Positions 1-6,878 of a DNA stretch of 64,000 bases are shown here, piece after piece. Each line of letters begins with the position of its first letter. Position 1 is the first letter of the stretch. The notes below the pieces were generated by a model, which saw only the letters and a program-made list of their open reading frames with translations, searched no databases and had not been told where the DNA came from. Origin of the DNA: SAR324 cluster bacterium (lineage in GTDB: Bacteria > SAR324 > NAC60-12); contig JANQJU010000029.1 in the NCBI GenBank assembly GCA_028281495.1, positions 248,001-312,000 on the forward strand. Reading direction: 5' to 3'. The translations under genes were made by a program, and so were the position numbers.

Positions 1-762
1 CTCTTTAGTTAGGATATTAAATGGTTTCCATATAGTTGCTAAGTACTCATTTTCTCGATAGTTGTTACTATGCCATGTAGATAAGATAAATTTACTCTTA
101 GAATTTGAAAGGTAGAGATTTAATGTATGCTCGTGAGTTTCATTCCATCCGTTGTAATAATCCACATGCCTACCAATATAAGGTGGATCGCAATAAATGA
201 TATCGTGCTTTTTTCCTTGGAGGACTGTCTGCTCAAACTCCTGGCATTTAAATGTATAATCGTATTCCTTTAATAAATTTTGAACGTACGAAACTTGATT
301 AACTATTTTCGTAATATACGCCGGAGCAAATCTTTCGGGCTTCCTACAAAAGGGTACGTTAAACTCACCTTTACTGTTAAACCGAATCATTCCATTAAAA
401 CAAGCACGGTTGAGAAATAAGAAATCTATTGGATTGTGACTCTGATTAAACCGTTGTCTGATCTCGTAATAGTGATCTTGTCCTTTTTGCTTCAGAAGAT
501 TTCCTTCTCGTTGTAGAAAATCACGGACTGAACCCGAAGTTATTTTTCCTGCTTTGATGAAGTTGTAGAAGTTTATTAAATGAGGGTTCGTGTCACAGAG
601 TAATGCAGTTTTGGGTTTTACGTTAAATGCCACTACACCAGAACCCATAAAAGGCTCTATCCATTTTCCATCAAAATCTTTGGGAATTATGCTTTTTACC
701 CAGGGCACTAACTTGGTTTTTATGCCTTGGCATTTGATAGGCGGAACAGCAATTCTATCCAT
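1..762 (-). CDS. D12-class N6-adenine DNA methyltransferase (3' end cut by window edge)
   Basis: The minus-strand frame is open from the ATG at 762-760 to base 1, giving 254 codons with no stop, so the C-terminus lies outside the window. The protein has the D12 (Dam/DpnM-like) layout: an AdoMet-binding motif EPFMGSG near residue 37 and the catalytic DPPY motif followed by [11 protein letters not shown] near residue 194. It would methylate adenine in a short DNA target using S-adenosylmethionine. An AAAGGAT ribosome site lies about 7 nt before the start. The gene is clearly richer in AT than its neighbours and sits beside a possible mobile element, which suggests horizontal acquisition. It may be a solitary methylase or half of a restriction system whose endonuclease is outside the window. 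The family call is firm; the target sequence is unknown. Confidence 0.9.
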   Translation of the reverse strand, partial: MDRIAVPPIKCQGIKTKLVPWVKSIIPKDFDGKWIEPFMGSGVVAFNVKPKTALLCDTNPHLINFYNFIKAGKITSGSVRDFLQREGNLLKQKGQDHYYEIRQRFNQSHNPIDFLFLNRACFNGMIRFNSKGEFNVPFCRKPERFAPAYITKIVNQVSYVQNLLKEYDYTFKCQEFEQTVLQGKKHDIIYCDPPYIGRHVDYYNGWNETHEHTLNLYLSNSKSKFILSTWHSNNYRENEYLATIWKPFNILTKE

Positions 763-792
763 GAATCATATCCTTTTTCTTTTAGTCGTTTT

Positions 793-814
793 GGCCCCGA
801 TCATAACCCCGGCC
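793..814 (+). repeat. left inverted repeat of the 793-2302 element
   Basis: This 22-bp sequence pairs with 2281-2302 in inverted orientation, with one mismatch. It is itself an imperfect palindrome, with GGCC at both ends. It lies 31 bp upstream of the methyltransferase start. Confidence 0.6.
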
Positions 815-957
815 ACGGAGCTTCACGCGGCCTTGCTCCTTGTTTTCGTTGCCCAATGGGAATCTTTATTTTCTCCAATAAGAGGGGAAATCGTTCTTTG
901 CGCAGCAGGGAGCCTACGCTTGGTTGAGGTGAAGCCAAGAGGAGTTCCCGCCTCATT

Positions 958-2106
958 TTATTTTTCGTCAAACACCTGTTCAATGGTATCGGCTGCCAAC
1001 AGCCGTTCGGCGATACGATTCAACTCGGCTTCATCCGCCTGCCGGACCTGGACTTGAAAAGCTTGAGGCACCGTACGAAATTTGAGCTGTAACTGTTTTA
1101 AAATCAGTTGGATTTGCCCTTCTTCTCGTCCTTCTTCTCGTCCTTCTTCTCGACCTTTTTCTCGTCCTTCCGCCCGCCCTACTTCTCGACCTTCTTCTCG
1201 TCCTTCCTCTCGGGTCTGTAAGACAAACGGGTGATCGCTAAAATTTTCGGCCAGGAAATCGGCCGGCATTTCGTAAAGTAGTTGAGCCATGTACGCTTTG
1301 CCTTCCTCAAGCAGGAGCTCAGGGGTCAATTCTTCAGGGTGTGCTTCAGTCATCAGGGCTTCTCCAGGAATGAGTTTTTGTTTCAAACCAGCCACTTTCA
1401 AATAGAGACTCCGAGGCAAGGGGCCGATTTTTTTCTGCTCCACCATGTCAAACGCCTTGCGATACTCGGCAGCCCGACTGGCAAATAGCTTGAAAGCCAC
1501 ATTGTGGGGGTCGTCGGAAAGCTGGTTTAAATCGAGGAACCCCACCCGTTTCATCGCAAACTGGTCGCTGACATAAACGCCCGGTTTTTCGGTCAAGTGA
1601 TATCCTAGCCATTCCAAGGTTTCGCGTTGCGGGGTTTGGCTACTGACCAGAAAGGAAGCGAAGTCGGATTCCCCCAGATCGTGGATTCTTCGAAACATGG
1701 TATCATAGGCTTGGGTTTGCAGGAAAGCCTCCGCATTGGCCGATTCGGTGTATTTGAATTCAATGAGAACGTATGCCTTGGGGGTATCGCGGATGCCATC
1801 GGCTAATTTGGCGCGTTGTGGTGTGGTCCAGTGATCGGAAGTGCTGCTCAAGAGGAGCATGTCAGTTTTTAAGGGTTCGGCAGACAGGGGAGTTTCCGCT
1901 TTGACCGTGACCTTCACATCGTCCAGCCATTCTTGTTGAATGTTGGCAAACAACCGATGCCACCGGGTCTTGGGATACCAATCCCGGGTCTTGACCGCCT
2001 CGATGTCTTCCTGAGTTGCCTGGGGGCTTGGGTTTTCTTTGGTTGGTTGTTGGGCTTTGGTTTTTTCTTTCATAACTCCTGTGTTGAAAAACGGGGTTGG
2101 GGGCAT
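958..2106 (-). CDS. Rpn-like PD-(D/E)XK nuclease family protein with EGRE repeat tail
   Basis: This 382-residue protein resembles the Rpn / PD-(D/E)XK 'putative transposase' family. The likely nuclease core spans residues 60-150, with an Asp in KTDMLLLS and the E-x-K signature in VLIEFKYTES; these would bind metal and cut DNA. Residues 299-330 are eight tetrapeptides of EGRE type, a charged helical tail common in this family. A conserved-looking C-terminal helix follows (residues 332-382). The start is uncertain: an ATG at 2073 (MKEKTKAQ) has AGGAG just before it and may be the real start. The gene stands alone between inverted repeats. Whether it promotes recombination, as E. coli RpnA does, or acts otherwise is inference. 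Confidence 0.75.
   Translation of the reverse strand: MPPTPFFNTGVMKEKTKAQQPTKENPSPQATQEDIEAVKTRDWYPKTRWHRLFANIQQEWLDDVKVTVKAETPLSAEPLKTDMLLLSSTSDHWTTPQRAKLADGIRDTPKAYVLIEFKYTESANAEAFLQTQAYDTMFRRIHDLGESDFASFLVSSQTPQRETLEWLGYHLTEKPGVYVSDQFAMKRVGFLDLNQLSDDPHNVAFKLFASRAAEYRKAFDMVEQKKIGPLPRSLYLKVAGLKQKLIPGEALMTEAHPEELTPELLLEEGKAYMAQLLYEMPADFLAENFSDHPFVLQTREEGREEGREVGRAEGREKGREEGREEGREEGQIQLILKQLQLKFRTVPQAFQVQVRQADEAELNRIAERLLAADTIEQVFDEK
1117..1212 (-). repeat. 12-bp coding tandem repeat (eight units, EGRE)
   Basis: About eight consecutive 12-bp units, each encoding Glu-Gly-Arg-Glu or a near variant (EVGR, AEGR, EKGR), sit inside the Rpn-like gene. Units are in frame, so gain or loss of a copy changes protein length by four residues without a frameshift. 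Confidence 0.8.
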
Positions 2107-2280
2107 CGTGGTGGACGATGGTTTGCGTTTTCATGATCAGGATAGCTTAGGAAACAACGGGATATCAGAGTGAAGTATTTCAATAACGTTTTATTAGAGT
2201 ATTGAAAAGCATAAGTTTCTGGAGGCATGAGATCGAGGAGGGGGAGGTTGCATACATTTGGAGCTTCACCACTACATCAG

Positions 2281-2302
2281 GGCCGGGGTTATGATCGGTG
2301 CC
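2281..2302 (-). repeat. right inverted repeat of the 793-2302 element
   Basis: Reverse complement of 793-814 with one mismatch; the first 18 bases match perfectly. The GGAGCTTCAC 10-mer lies 11 bp to its left. Confidence 0.6.
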
Positions 2303-2427
2303 GCAAATCCTCTAGTCCTGACCATTGCTCAATGTTGCAATCCTTCGAAATTCCGAAGCCATTCCGAGAGCACCCCTTCCAACCTGCTGATATTGCAGTT
2401 GAAAAATAGAGGTTTTGTGTAACCTTT

Positions 2428-2454
2428 TTCTGACAACTTCAGAAACTGTCAGAA
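2428..2454 (+). terminator. AT-rich hairpin, weak terminator or operator
   Basis: TTCTGACA (2428-2435) and TGTCAGAA (2447-2454) are perfect inverted 8-mers around an 11-nt spacer. A T/C-rich stretch follows, as in a weak factor-independent terminator. No clear plus-strand gene ends just upstream, so a regulator-binding site is equally possible. Confidence 0.3.
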
Positions 2455-2712
2455 TTTCTCTCTTTTTCAGACAAATTCTCGTTCTATCTTCGAAAAAAAC
2501 TTTTTAATTTCAAAGATCTGGCAAACTACCCTCATTTTCCTCGACTTGCTTTCGATGATTTTCTGATTCAACTTGTTGAAATTCATCAACAAACCGCGTC
2601 AAAGCGAAAATCTAGGGCTGAGGTTGCACGGTTCGATTTCAAACGGTTTTAGTAGAGCACACGCCCTGAAAGAATGCAATGGGTATCCAGTTTCAGGCAA
2701 ACACCTTGGGAA

Positions 2713-2756
2713 TCTGACGAAAACCAAGTATCGCTCTGACGAAAACCAGGTATCGC
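2713..2756 (+). repeat. 22-bp direct tandem repeat
   Basis: Two adjacent 22-bp copies (2713-2734 and 2735-2756) start with TCTGACGAAAACCA and end with GTATCGC; they differ at one base. They lie about 100 bp before the URC4 start, where paired regulator sites would be expected. Confidence 0.65.
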
Positions 2757-2852
2757 GTTCCTCCCGCCTAGCCGACAAATTATTGTTACTTTCCTGGGTC
2801 TTCCCCATTCGAAACCAGAATGATAGGATGCGGAAACTTCATAGGAGGAACC

Positions 2853-4076
2853 ATGAAAACCGTAGACCAAATACTCGACTATCTATTTTCGACAGAAGCG
2901 GTGCGCGAGCGTTGCGGACAAGTGTTTCGAGCGGCTCAACAGAATGAATTGGAATACTTCCAGTACCACCCGGAACGACTGGAAGCAGCAGCAGACTACG
3001 TCACCTCGGTCATTCGAGAATCGTACCCTAACCTCGATATCCCTTACCATAGCCGTTGGCGACACTTCGAAATAGGCAACCACAAACGGATCTCCACGTT
3101 GCGTTCCCGTTACGAAGTGAATCCCCAGGAATGGGGACGGCTCTTGTTCGATCTCGTGATTGTCAGTGTCCTGCTGGATGCCGGAGCGGGTCCGGATTGG
3201 CATTACCAAGAACCCAGCACCGGTGAAACCTATACCCGTTCCGAAGGCTTGGCCATCGCCAGTTTTGATATGTTTCGTCAAGGCCTGTTTTCCGCCACAC
3301 GTCATGACATAAAACGAGTCGACGGATTGGCATTACAGGCATTAAACGTCGGACAGCTTTCCGAAGGCTTCCAAGTCAATCCGGGCAATCCACTGGTTGG
3401 ATTGGAAGGCCGAACGGCGTTGCTCAATCAATTGGGGGCCACCCTCATCAATCAACCCGAAGTTTTTGGAGATCGTCCCCGTCTGGGAAATCTGTTGGAT
3501 GTGCTGAGTCAACAAGCAACAGAAAACAAGCTATCGGCACAGGTGATATTAAAAACAATCCTCAAAACGTTAGGTTCCATCTGGCCAGGACGCCTCAGCC
3601 TAAATGCCGAAAACTTGGGGGATTGTTGGAAACATCCTGCCGTCCATGCCGATGATGCCAGTGATCAACTCATTCCGTTTCATAAGTTGTCGCAATGGCT
3701 TTCTTATTCATTATTGGAACCTTTGGAACAGACCGGTATTGAAGTCCAAGAACTCGACTCGCTCACAGGCCTGCCGGAATATCGGAATGGAGGACTGTTT
3801 CTCGACACCGGAGTCTTGAGCCTCAGGAACCCCGAGCACGGAAATCAACCCCATGACCCCGGTTCCACGCTGATTGTCGAATGGCGTGCACTGACTGTTT
3901 GTTTGTTGGATGCCATCCATCCCTTGATCCGAGATCGCTTAGGAATTCCTATTGAAGAATTCCCGCTTGCGAAAGTTTTGCAGGGTGGCACATGGACCGC
4001 CGGCAGAAAACTAGCCAAAGCCAAACGCGATGGGCAACCCCCTATAAAACTCAATAGCGATGGAACAGTTTTTTAG
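2853..4076 (+). CDS. DUF1688 / URC4 family uracil-catabolism protein
   Basis: The 407-residue protein matches the DUF1688 (URC4/Urg3) family in length and in features such as WGRLLFDLVIVSVLLDAGAG near residue 100 and the C-terminal WTAGRKLAKAKR. In yeasts URC4 is needed for the URC route of uracil degradation, which starts with conversion of uracil to UMP by a uracil phosphoribosyltransferase. The next gene here is exactly that enzyme, 48 bp downstream on the same strand. The start at 2853 is chosen for its AGGAGG site 5 nt upstream; an earlier in-frame ATG at 2820 lacks one. The biochemical step of URC4 is not established, so the role is inferred from family and context. Confidence 0.88.
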   Translation: MKTVDQILDYLFSTEAVRERCGQVFRAAQQNELEYFQYHPERLEAAADYVTSVIRESYPNLDIPYHSRWRHFEIGNHKRISTLRSRYEVNPQEWGRLLFDLVIVSVLLDAGAGPDWHYQEPSTGETYTRSEGLAIASFDMFRQGLFSATRHDIKRVDGLALQALNVGQLSEGFQVNPGNPLVGLEGRTALLNQLGATLINQPEVFGDRPRLGNLLDVLSQQATENKLSAQVILKTILKTLGSIWPGRLSLNAENLGDCWKHPAVHADDASDQLIPFHKLSQWLSYSLLEPLEQTGIEVQELDSLTGLPEYRNGGLFLDTGVLSLRNPEHGNQPHDPGSTLIVEWRALTVCLLDAIHPLIRDRLGIPIEEFPLAKVLQGGTWTAGRKLAKAKRDGQPPIKLNSDGTVF

Positions 4077-4124
4077 TGCAACGTCTCAGCCTTTACTTCC
4101 TCACCTATCAATCAAGGAGCCATC

Positions 4125-4754
4125 ATGGAAAACGTCACGGTAATCGATCATCCTCTCATTCAGCACAAACTGACTTTGATGCGTGACCAAAACACCAGTT
4201 CGTATGATTTCCGTCAGTTGTTGCGAGAGATCAGTATGTTACTGGCGTATGAAGTGACTCGAGATTTTCCGATCAGTTATGAGGAAATCGAAACCCCCTT
4301 AACGACCATGCCAGCCCCGAAGTTAGACGGGAAAAAAGTCGTACTGGTTTCGATTTTAAGGGCGGGTAACGGAATATTGGATGGGATGTTGGATTTAATT
4401 CCGGCGGCCAAGGTGGGGCATATTGGGTTGTATCGTGATCCGAAAACCTTAGTTGCTGTTGAATATTACTTAAAACTCCCTCCCCATATTGAAGACCGCG
4501 ATATGATCGTTGTGGACCCAATGTTGGCTACCGGCAACTCAGCGGTCGCAGCGGTTCACCGGTTAAGAGAGACTCAACCAAAATCCATCAAATTTGTTTG
4601 CTTGTTGGCCGCACCGGAAGGCATTTCGGCCTTTCAAAACGAGCACCCTGACATCCCCGTTTTCACTGCTGCCATTGATGAGAAACTCAATGATCATGGG
4701 TACATCCTTCCTGGCTTAGGTGATGCAGGTGACCGAATTTATGGCACGCGTTGA
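4125..4754 (+). CDS. upp: uracil phosphoribosyltransferase
   Basis: Upp joins uracil and PRPP to give UMP and pyrophosphate in the cytoplasm. The 209-residue length is normal. The PRPP-binding signature [12 protein letters not shown] lies at about residues 128-139, with the conserved SILRAGNG loop near residue 75 and the C-terminal [14 protein letters not shown] uracil-binding region. A GGAG ribosome site precedes the ATG. The gene follows the URC4-family gene and is probably cotranscribed, suggesting uracil use as a nitrogen source as well as salvage. Its stop is only 2 bp from the end of the convergent sensor kinase gene. Confidence 0.97.
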   Translation: MENVTVIDHPLIQHKLTLMRDQNTSSYDFRQLLREISMLLAYEVTRDFPISYEEIETPLTTMPAPKLDGKKVVLVSILRAGNGILDGMLDLIPAAKVGHIGLYRDPKTLVAVEYYLKLPPHIEDRDMIVVDPMLATGNSAVAAVHRLRETQPKSIKFVCLLAAPEGISAFQNEHPDIPVFTAAIDEKLNDHGYILPGLGDAGDRIYGTR

Positions 4755-4756
4755 TT

Positions 4757-6841
4757 CTATTTACCCAAAACTTCGGCAATCATTGCTTGCAGCCGATCAT
4801 GGGTGAGGGGTTTGAGAATGAACTTACGAAATCCAAGCGAATGTGCCACATCCAAATTGACCAGTTCACTAAATCCTGTAACCAGTACAACGGGTATGTC
4901 CGGTCGAAGTTTCATGAGATTGCCTCCGAGTTGGATCCCAGTCATTTCGGGCATGGTTTGATCGGTAATGACCAAATCAAATGCCAAGGGATTCGTGTGG
5001 AAAATCTCCAAAGCTGAAATCGGATTGGAAGCTACCACCACATCACATCCCAATTCATTCAGGGTGGCTTTGGCCACTTCCACCAGCATTTCCTCGTCGT
5101 CCACAAACAGCACCCGGTGTTTTTTATCGGAAAGTGACAAACCTCTTTCTATGCCGTCTTCGTTGAATTCAACTTTTGGAAAAAACACATCAAAACGCGT
5201 CCCGATATCCGGTTCGCTCCAGCAGTGAATACTCCCATCGTGATAATCCACGATCCCATGCACCACAGGCAGTCCCATCCCGCTGCCTTCCCCCACTGGT
5301 TTAGTTGTAAAAAACGGGTCGAAAATGTGGGTCATGATATCCGCAGGCATTCCTGTCCCATTGTCTTTCACACTCAATTTTAGATATTCGCGGTCGGCAG
5401 AAAAATCGTTCCAACCTTCTCGATCTTCAGGGGTGAGGTCGGCAAGAAAGACTTCCAATTTCCCATTCTTCTCCCGCATGGCATATCCGGCATTGGTACA
5501 CAAATTGACCAAAACCTGATGGATCTGACCCGAGTTTCCCAAGATAGTGTCTTCCGAGACATCAAAGTGTTGATGAATTTCAATTGTGACTGGCAAGGTG
5601 GCCCGCATCATCTGCAAGGTGTCTTCGATAATTGGAATCAGACGGATGCGGTCCAATTTTTGAGTTTCTTGACGGCTGTAAGTGAGAATCTGTTGAATGA
5701 GGTTTCCCGCCCGTTCGCCCAATTGCAACACTTGACGCAAATACTGACGAGCAGGGTTGGATTCTGGAATCCGTAGAGCCGACAATTCTGCGTAATTGAG
5801 CATCCCTTGTAAAATGTTATTGAACTCATGGGCAATGCCACCGGCCAACACCCCAATCGCTTCAATTTTTTGAGTATGACGCAGTTGTAACTCCAGTTTA
5901 TTTTGTTCGGCTTCTGCCTTTTTACGTTCGGTGATATCTAAAGCCACACACACCATGCCCTGTTCTTGTTGGTTTTCATCGTACATCACGGAAGCCGCAA
6001 ACAGCATGGGAATGTGTTGGCCGTCTTTGGTTAGATAATGGGCCTCTACATTCATCACGAGTCCTACCGCTTTGAGATCATCCAGACTGGCTTCCTGGAA
6101 GAATTCTTCGGCTGCTAAAATTGTTTGCATGGGTTGCCCCATCAATTCTTCCTCTTCATATCCCAACATATCCAATGTGCCTTGATTCACCATTTTGATG
6201 GTGCCTTCTGCGCTCAACACCACCAGCGATCCCATCATCGATTGAATCACATTGTTGAAAAAGTTTTTGGAAATCGTAGTGGCTTGTAGCTCACGCATCT
6301 GTGTGCCTAGCTCTTCGTGTGCTTGAAACAAGATGGTTTGCGCTTCGTCGAGCTGTCGATTTCGAATTTCGTACTGCTTGGCTTTAAAGGTGGTGAGCGA
6401 GAGCTTCTCACTCAGAACCTTGGAGAAGAGGCGATATAGGATATTCTGTATTTCTTTGGGTTGGATATCGGTATAGCGTCCCACATTGCGAGCCTGGAGG
6501 CTGAACAATTGCACTTCGGTGTCCGCTACCACGGTCGCATTGCAGGGTTTATCATCAATAATGCTCATTTCCCCAAAAATGTCTCCAACCCTCCGCAATG
6601 TCAGGATATGCTCGTTTTCCACGTAGATGGATACAATCCCCTGGATGACCACAAACACACGATCATTGACCTGTCCCTCTTTCAGAACAACACTCCCTTT
6701 GGAGTACCTCACCACCTCGGACAGCGGCACCAGTTTCTTCAATAAATCTTCGTCCAAGTGACCGAACAATCTGGCTTTCTTCAGATAATCTAAGATTTCG
6801 GTGTTTTCTCGAATGAGACGCTTCATTGGGGTTTCCGTCAT
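4757..6841 (-). CDS. hybrid sensor kinase: cNMP-binding-like, PAS, HisKA, HATPase, receiver
   Basis: This 694-residue protein has no membrane segment and so is likely cytoplasmic. In order: a cyclic-nucleotide-binding fold at about residues 25-135, a short helical linker, a PAS domain (about 190-305), a HisKA domain with phospho-acceptor His338 in GGIAHEFNNIL, a GHKL ATPase with GSGMGLPVV, and a C-terminal receiver with phospho-acceptor Asp627. The phosphate-binding cassette reads FGEMSIIDDKPCNATVVA: the arginine normally holding the cNMP phosphate is Cys100, so ligand binding may be lost. A GGAGG site lies 5 nt before the ATG. It follows the related kinase at 6879-8840 by 37 bp; the two share kinase and receiver cores and probably arose by tandem duplication. 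The signal and downstream partner are unknown; the regulator at 9220 is a plausible output. Confidence 0.93.
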   Translation of the reverse strand: MTETPMKRLIRENTEILDYLKKARLFGHLDEDLLKKLVPLSEVVRYSKGSVVLKEGQVNDRVFVVIQGIVSIYVENEHILTLRRVGDIFGEMSIIDDKPCNATVVADTEVQLFSLQARNVGRYTDIQPKEIQNILYRLFSKVLSEKLSLTTFKAKQYEIRNRQLDEAQTILFQAHEELGTQMRELQATTISKNFFNNVIQSMMGSLVVLSAEGTIKMVNQGTLDMLGYEEEELMGQPMQTILAAEEFFQEASLDDLKAVGLVMNVEAHYLTKDGQHIPMLFAASVMYDENQQEQGMVCVALDITERKKAEAEQNKLELQLRHTQKIEAIGVLAGGIAHEFNNILQGMLNYAELSALRIPESNPARQYLRQVLQLGERAGNLIQQILTYSRQETQKLDRIRLIPIIEDTLQMMRATLPVTIEIHQHFDVSEDTILGNSGQIHQVLVNLCTNAGYAMREKNGKLEVFLADLTPEDREGWNDFSADREYLKLSVKDNGTGMPADIMTHIFDPFFTTKPVGEGSGMGLPVVHGIVDYHDGSIHCWSEPDIGTRFDVFFPKVEFNEDGIERGLSLSDKKHRVLFVDDEEMLVEVAKATLNELGCDVVVASNPISALEIFHTNPLAFDLVITDQTMPEMTGIQLGGNLMKLRPDIPVVLVTGFSELVNLDVAHSLGFRKFILKPLTHDRLQAMIAEVLGK

Positions 6842-6878
6842 GAGGCCCTCCCTAAAGGCAGAAATGGTATACGGTTTC

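Larger units (their letters stand above)
793..2302. mobile_element. putative element: nuclease gene flanked by 22-bp inverted repeats
   Basis: Bases 793-814 and 2281-2302 are reverse complements with one mismatch; the inner 18 bp (797-814 and 2281-2298) match perfectly. Each copy also has the 10-mer GGAGCTTCAC close on its inner side (817-826 and 2260-2269), in direct orientation. The only gene between them is the Rpn-like nuclease gene. Rpn/PD-(D/E)XK transposase-like genes are often multicopy and mobile, so this could be a movable unit. I saw no clear target-site duplication, and the repeats could instead be copies of a dispersed intergenic repeat. Confidence 0.4.
2107..2852. other. 746-bp gene-free region upstream of the uracil genes
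   Basis: No convincing gene is present; the short open frames here lack family features and ribosome sites. The region holds the right inverted repeat of the nuclease element (2281-2302), an 8-bp inverted repeat at 2428-2454 and a 22-bp tandem duplication at 2713-2756. It must contain the promoter for the downstream URC4-upp pair, but I could not pick a clear sigma-70 site. Confidence 0.6.

Noticed and set aside
590..1057. 155-codon plus-strand open frame
   Set aside because: It lies antisense to the methyltransferase start and nuclease end, has no family features and no ribosome site; it is a shadow frame.
2573..2947. 124-codon plus-strand frame before URC4
   Set aside because: It contains the 22-bp tandem repeat and overlaps the URC4 start in another frame; composition and lack of motifs argue against a gene.
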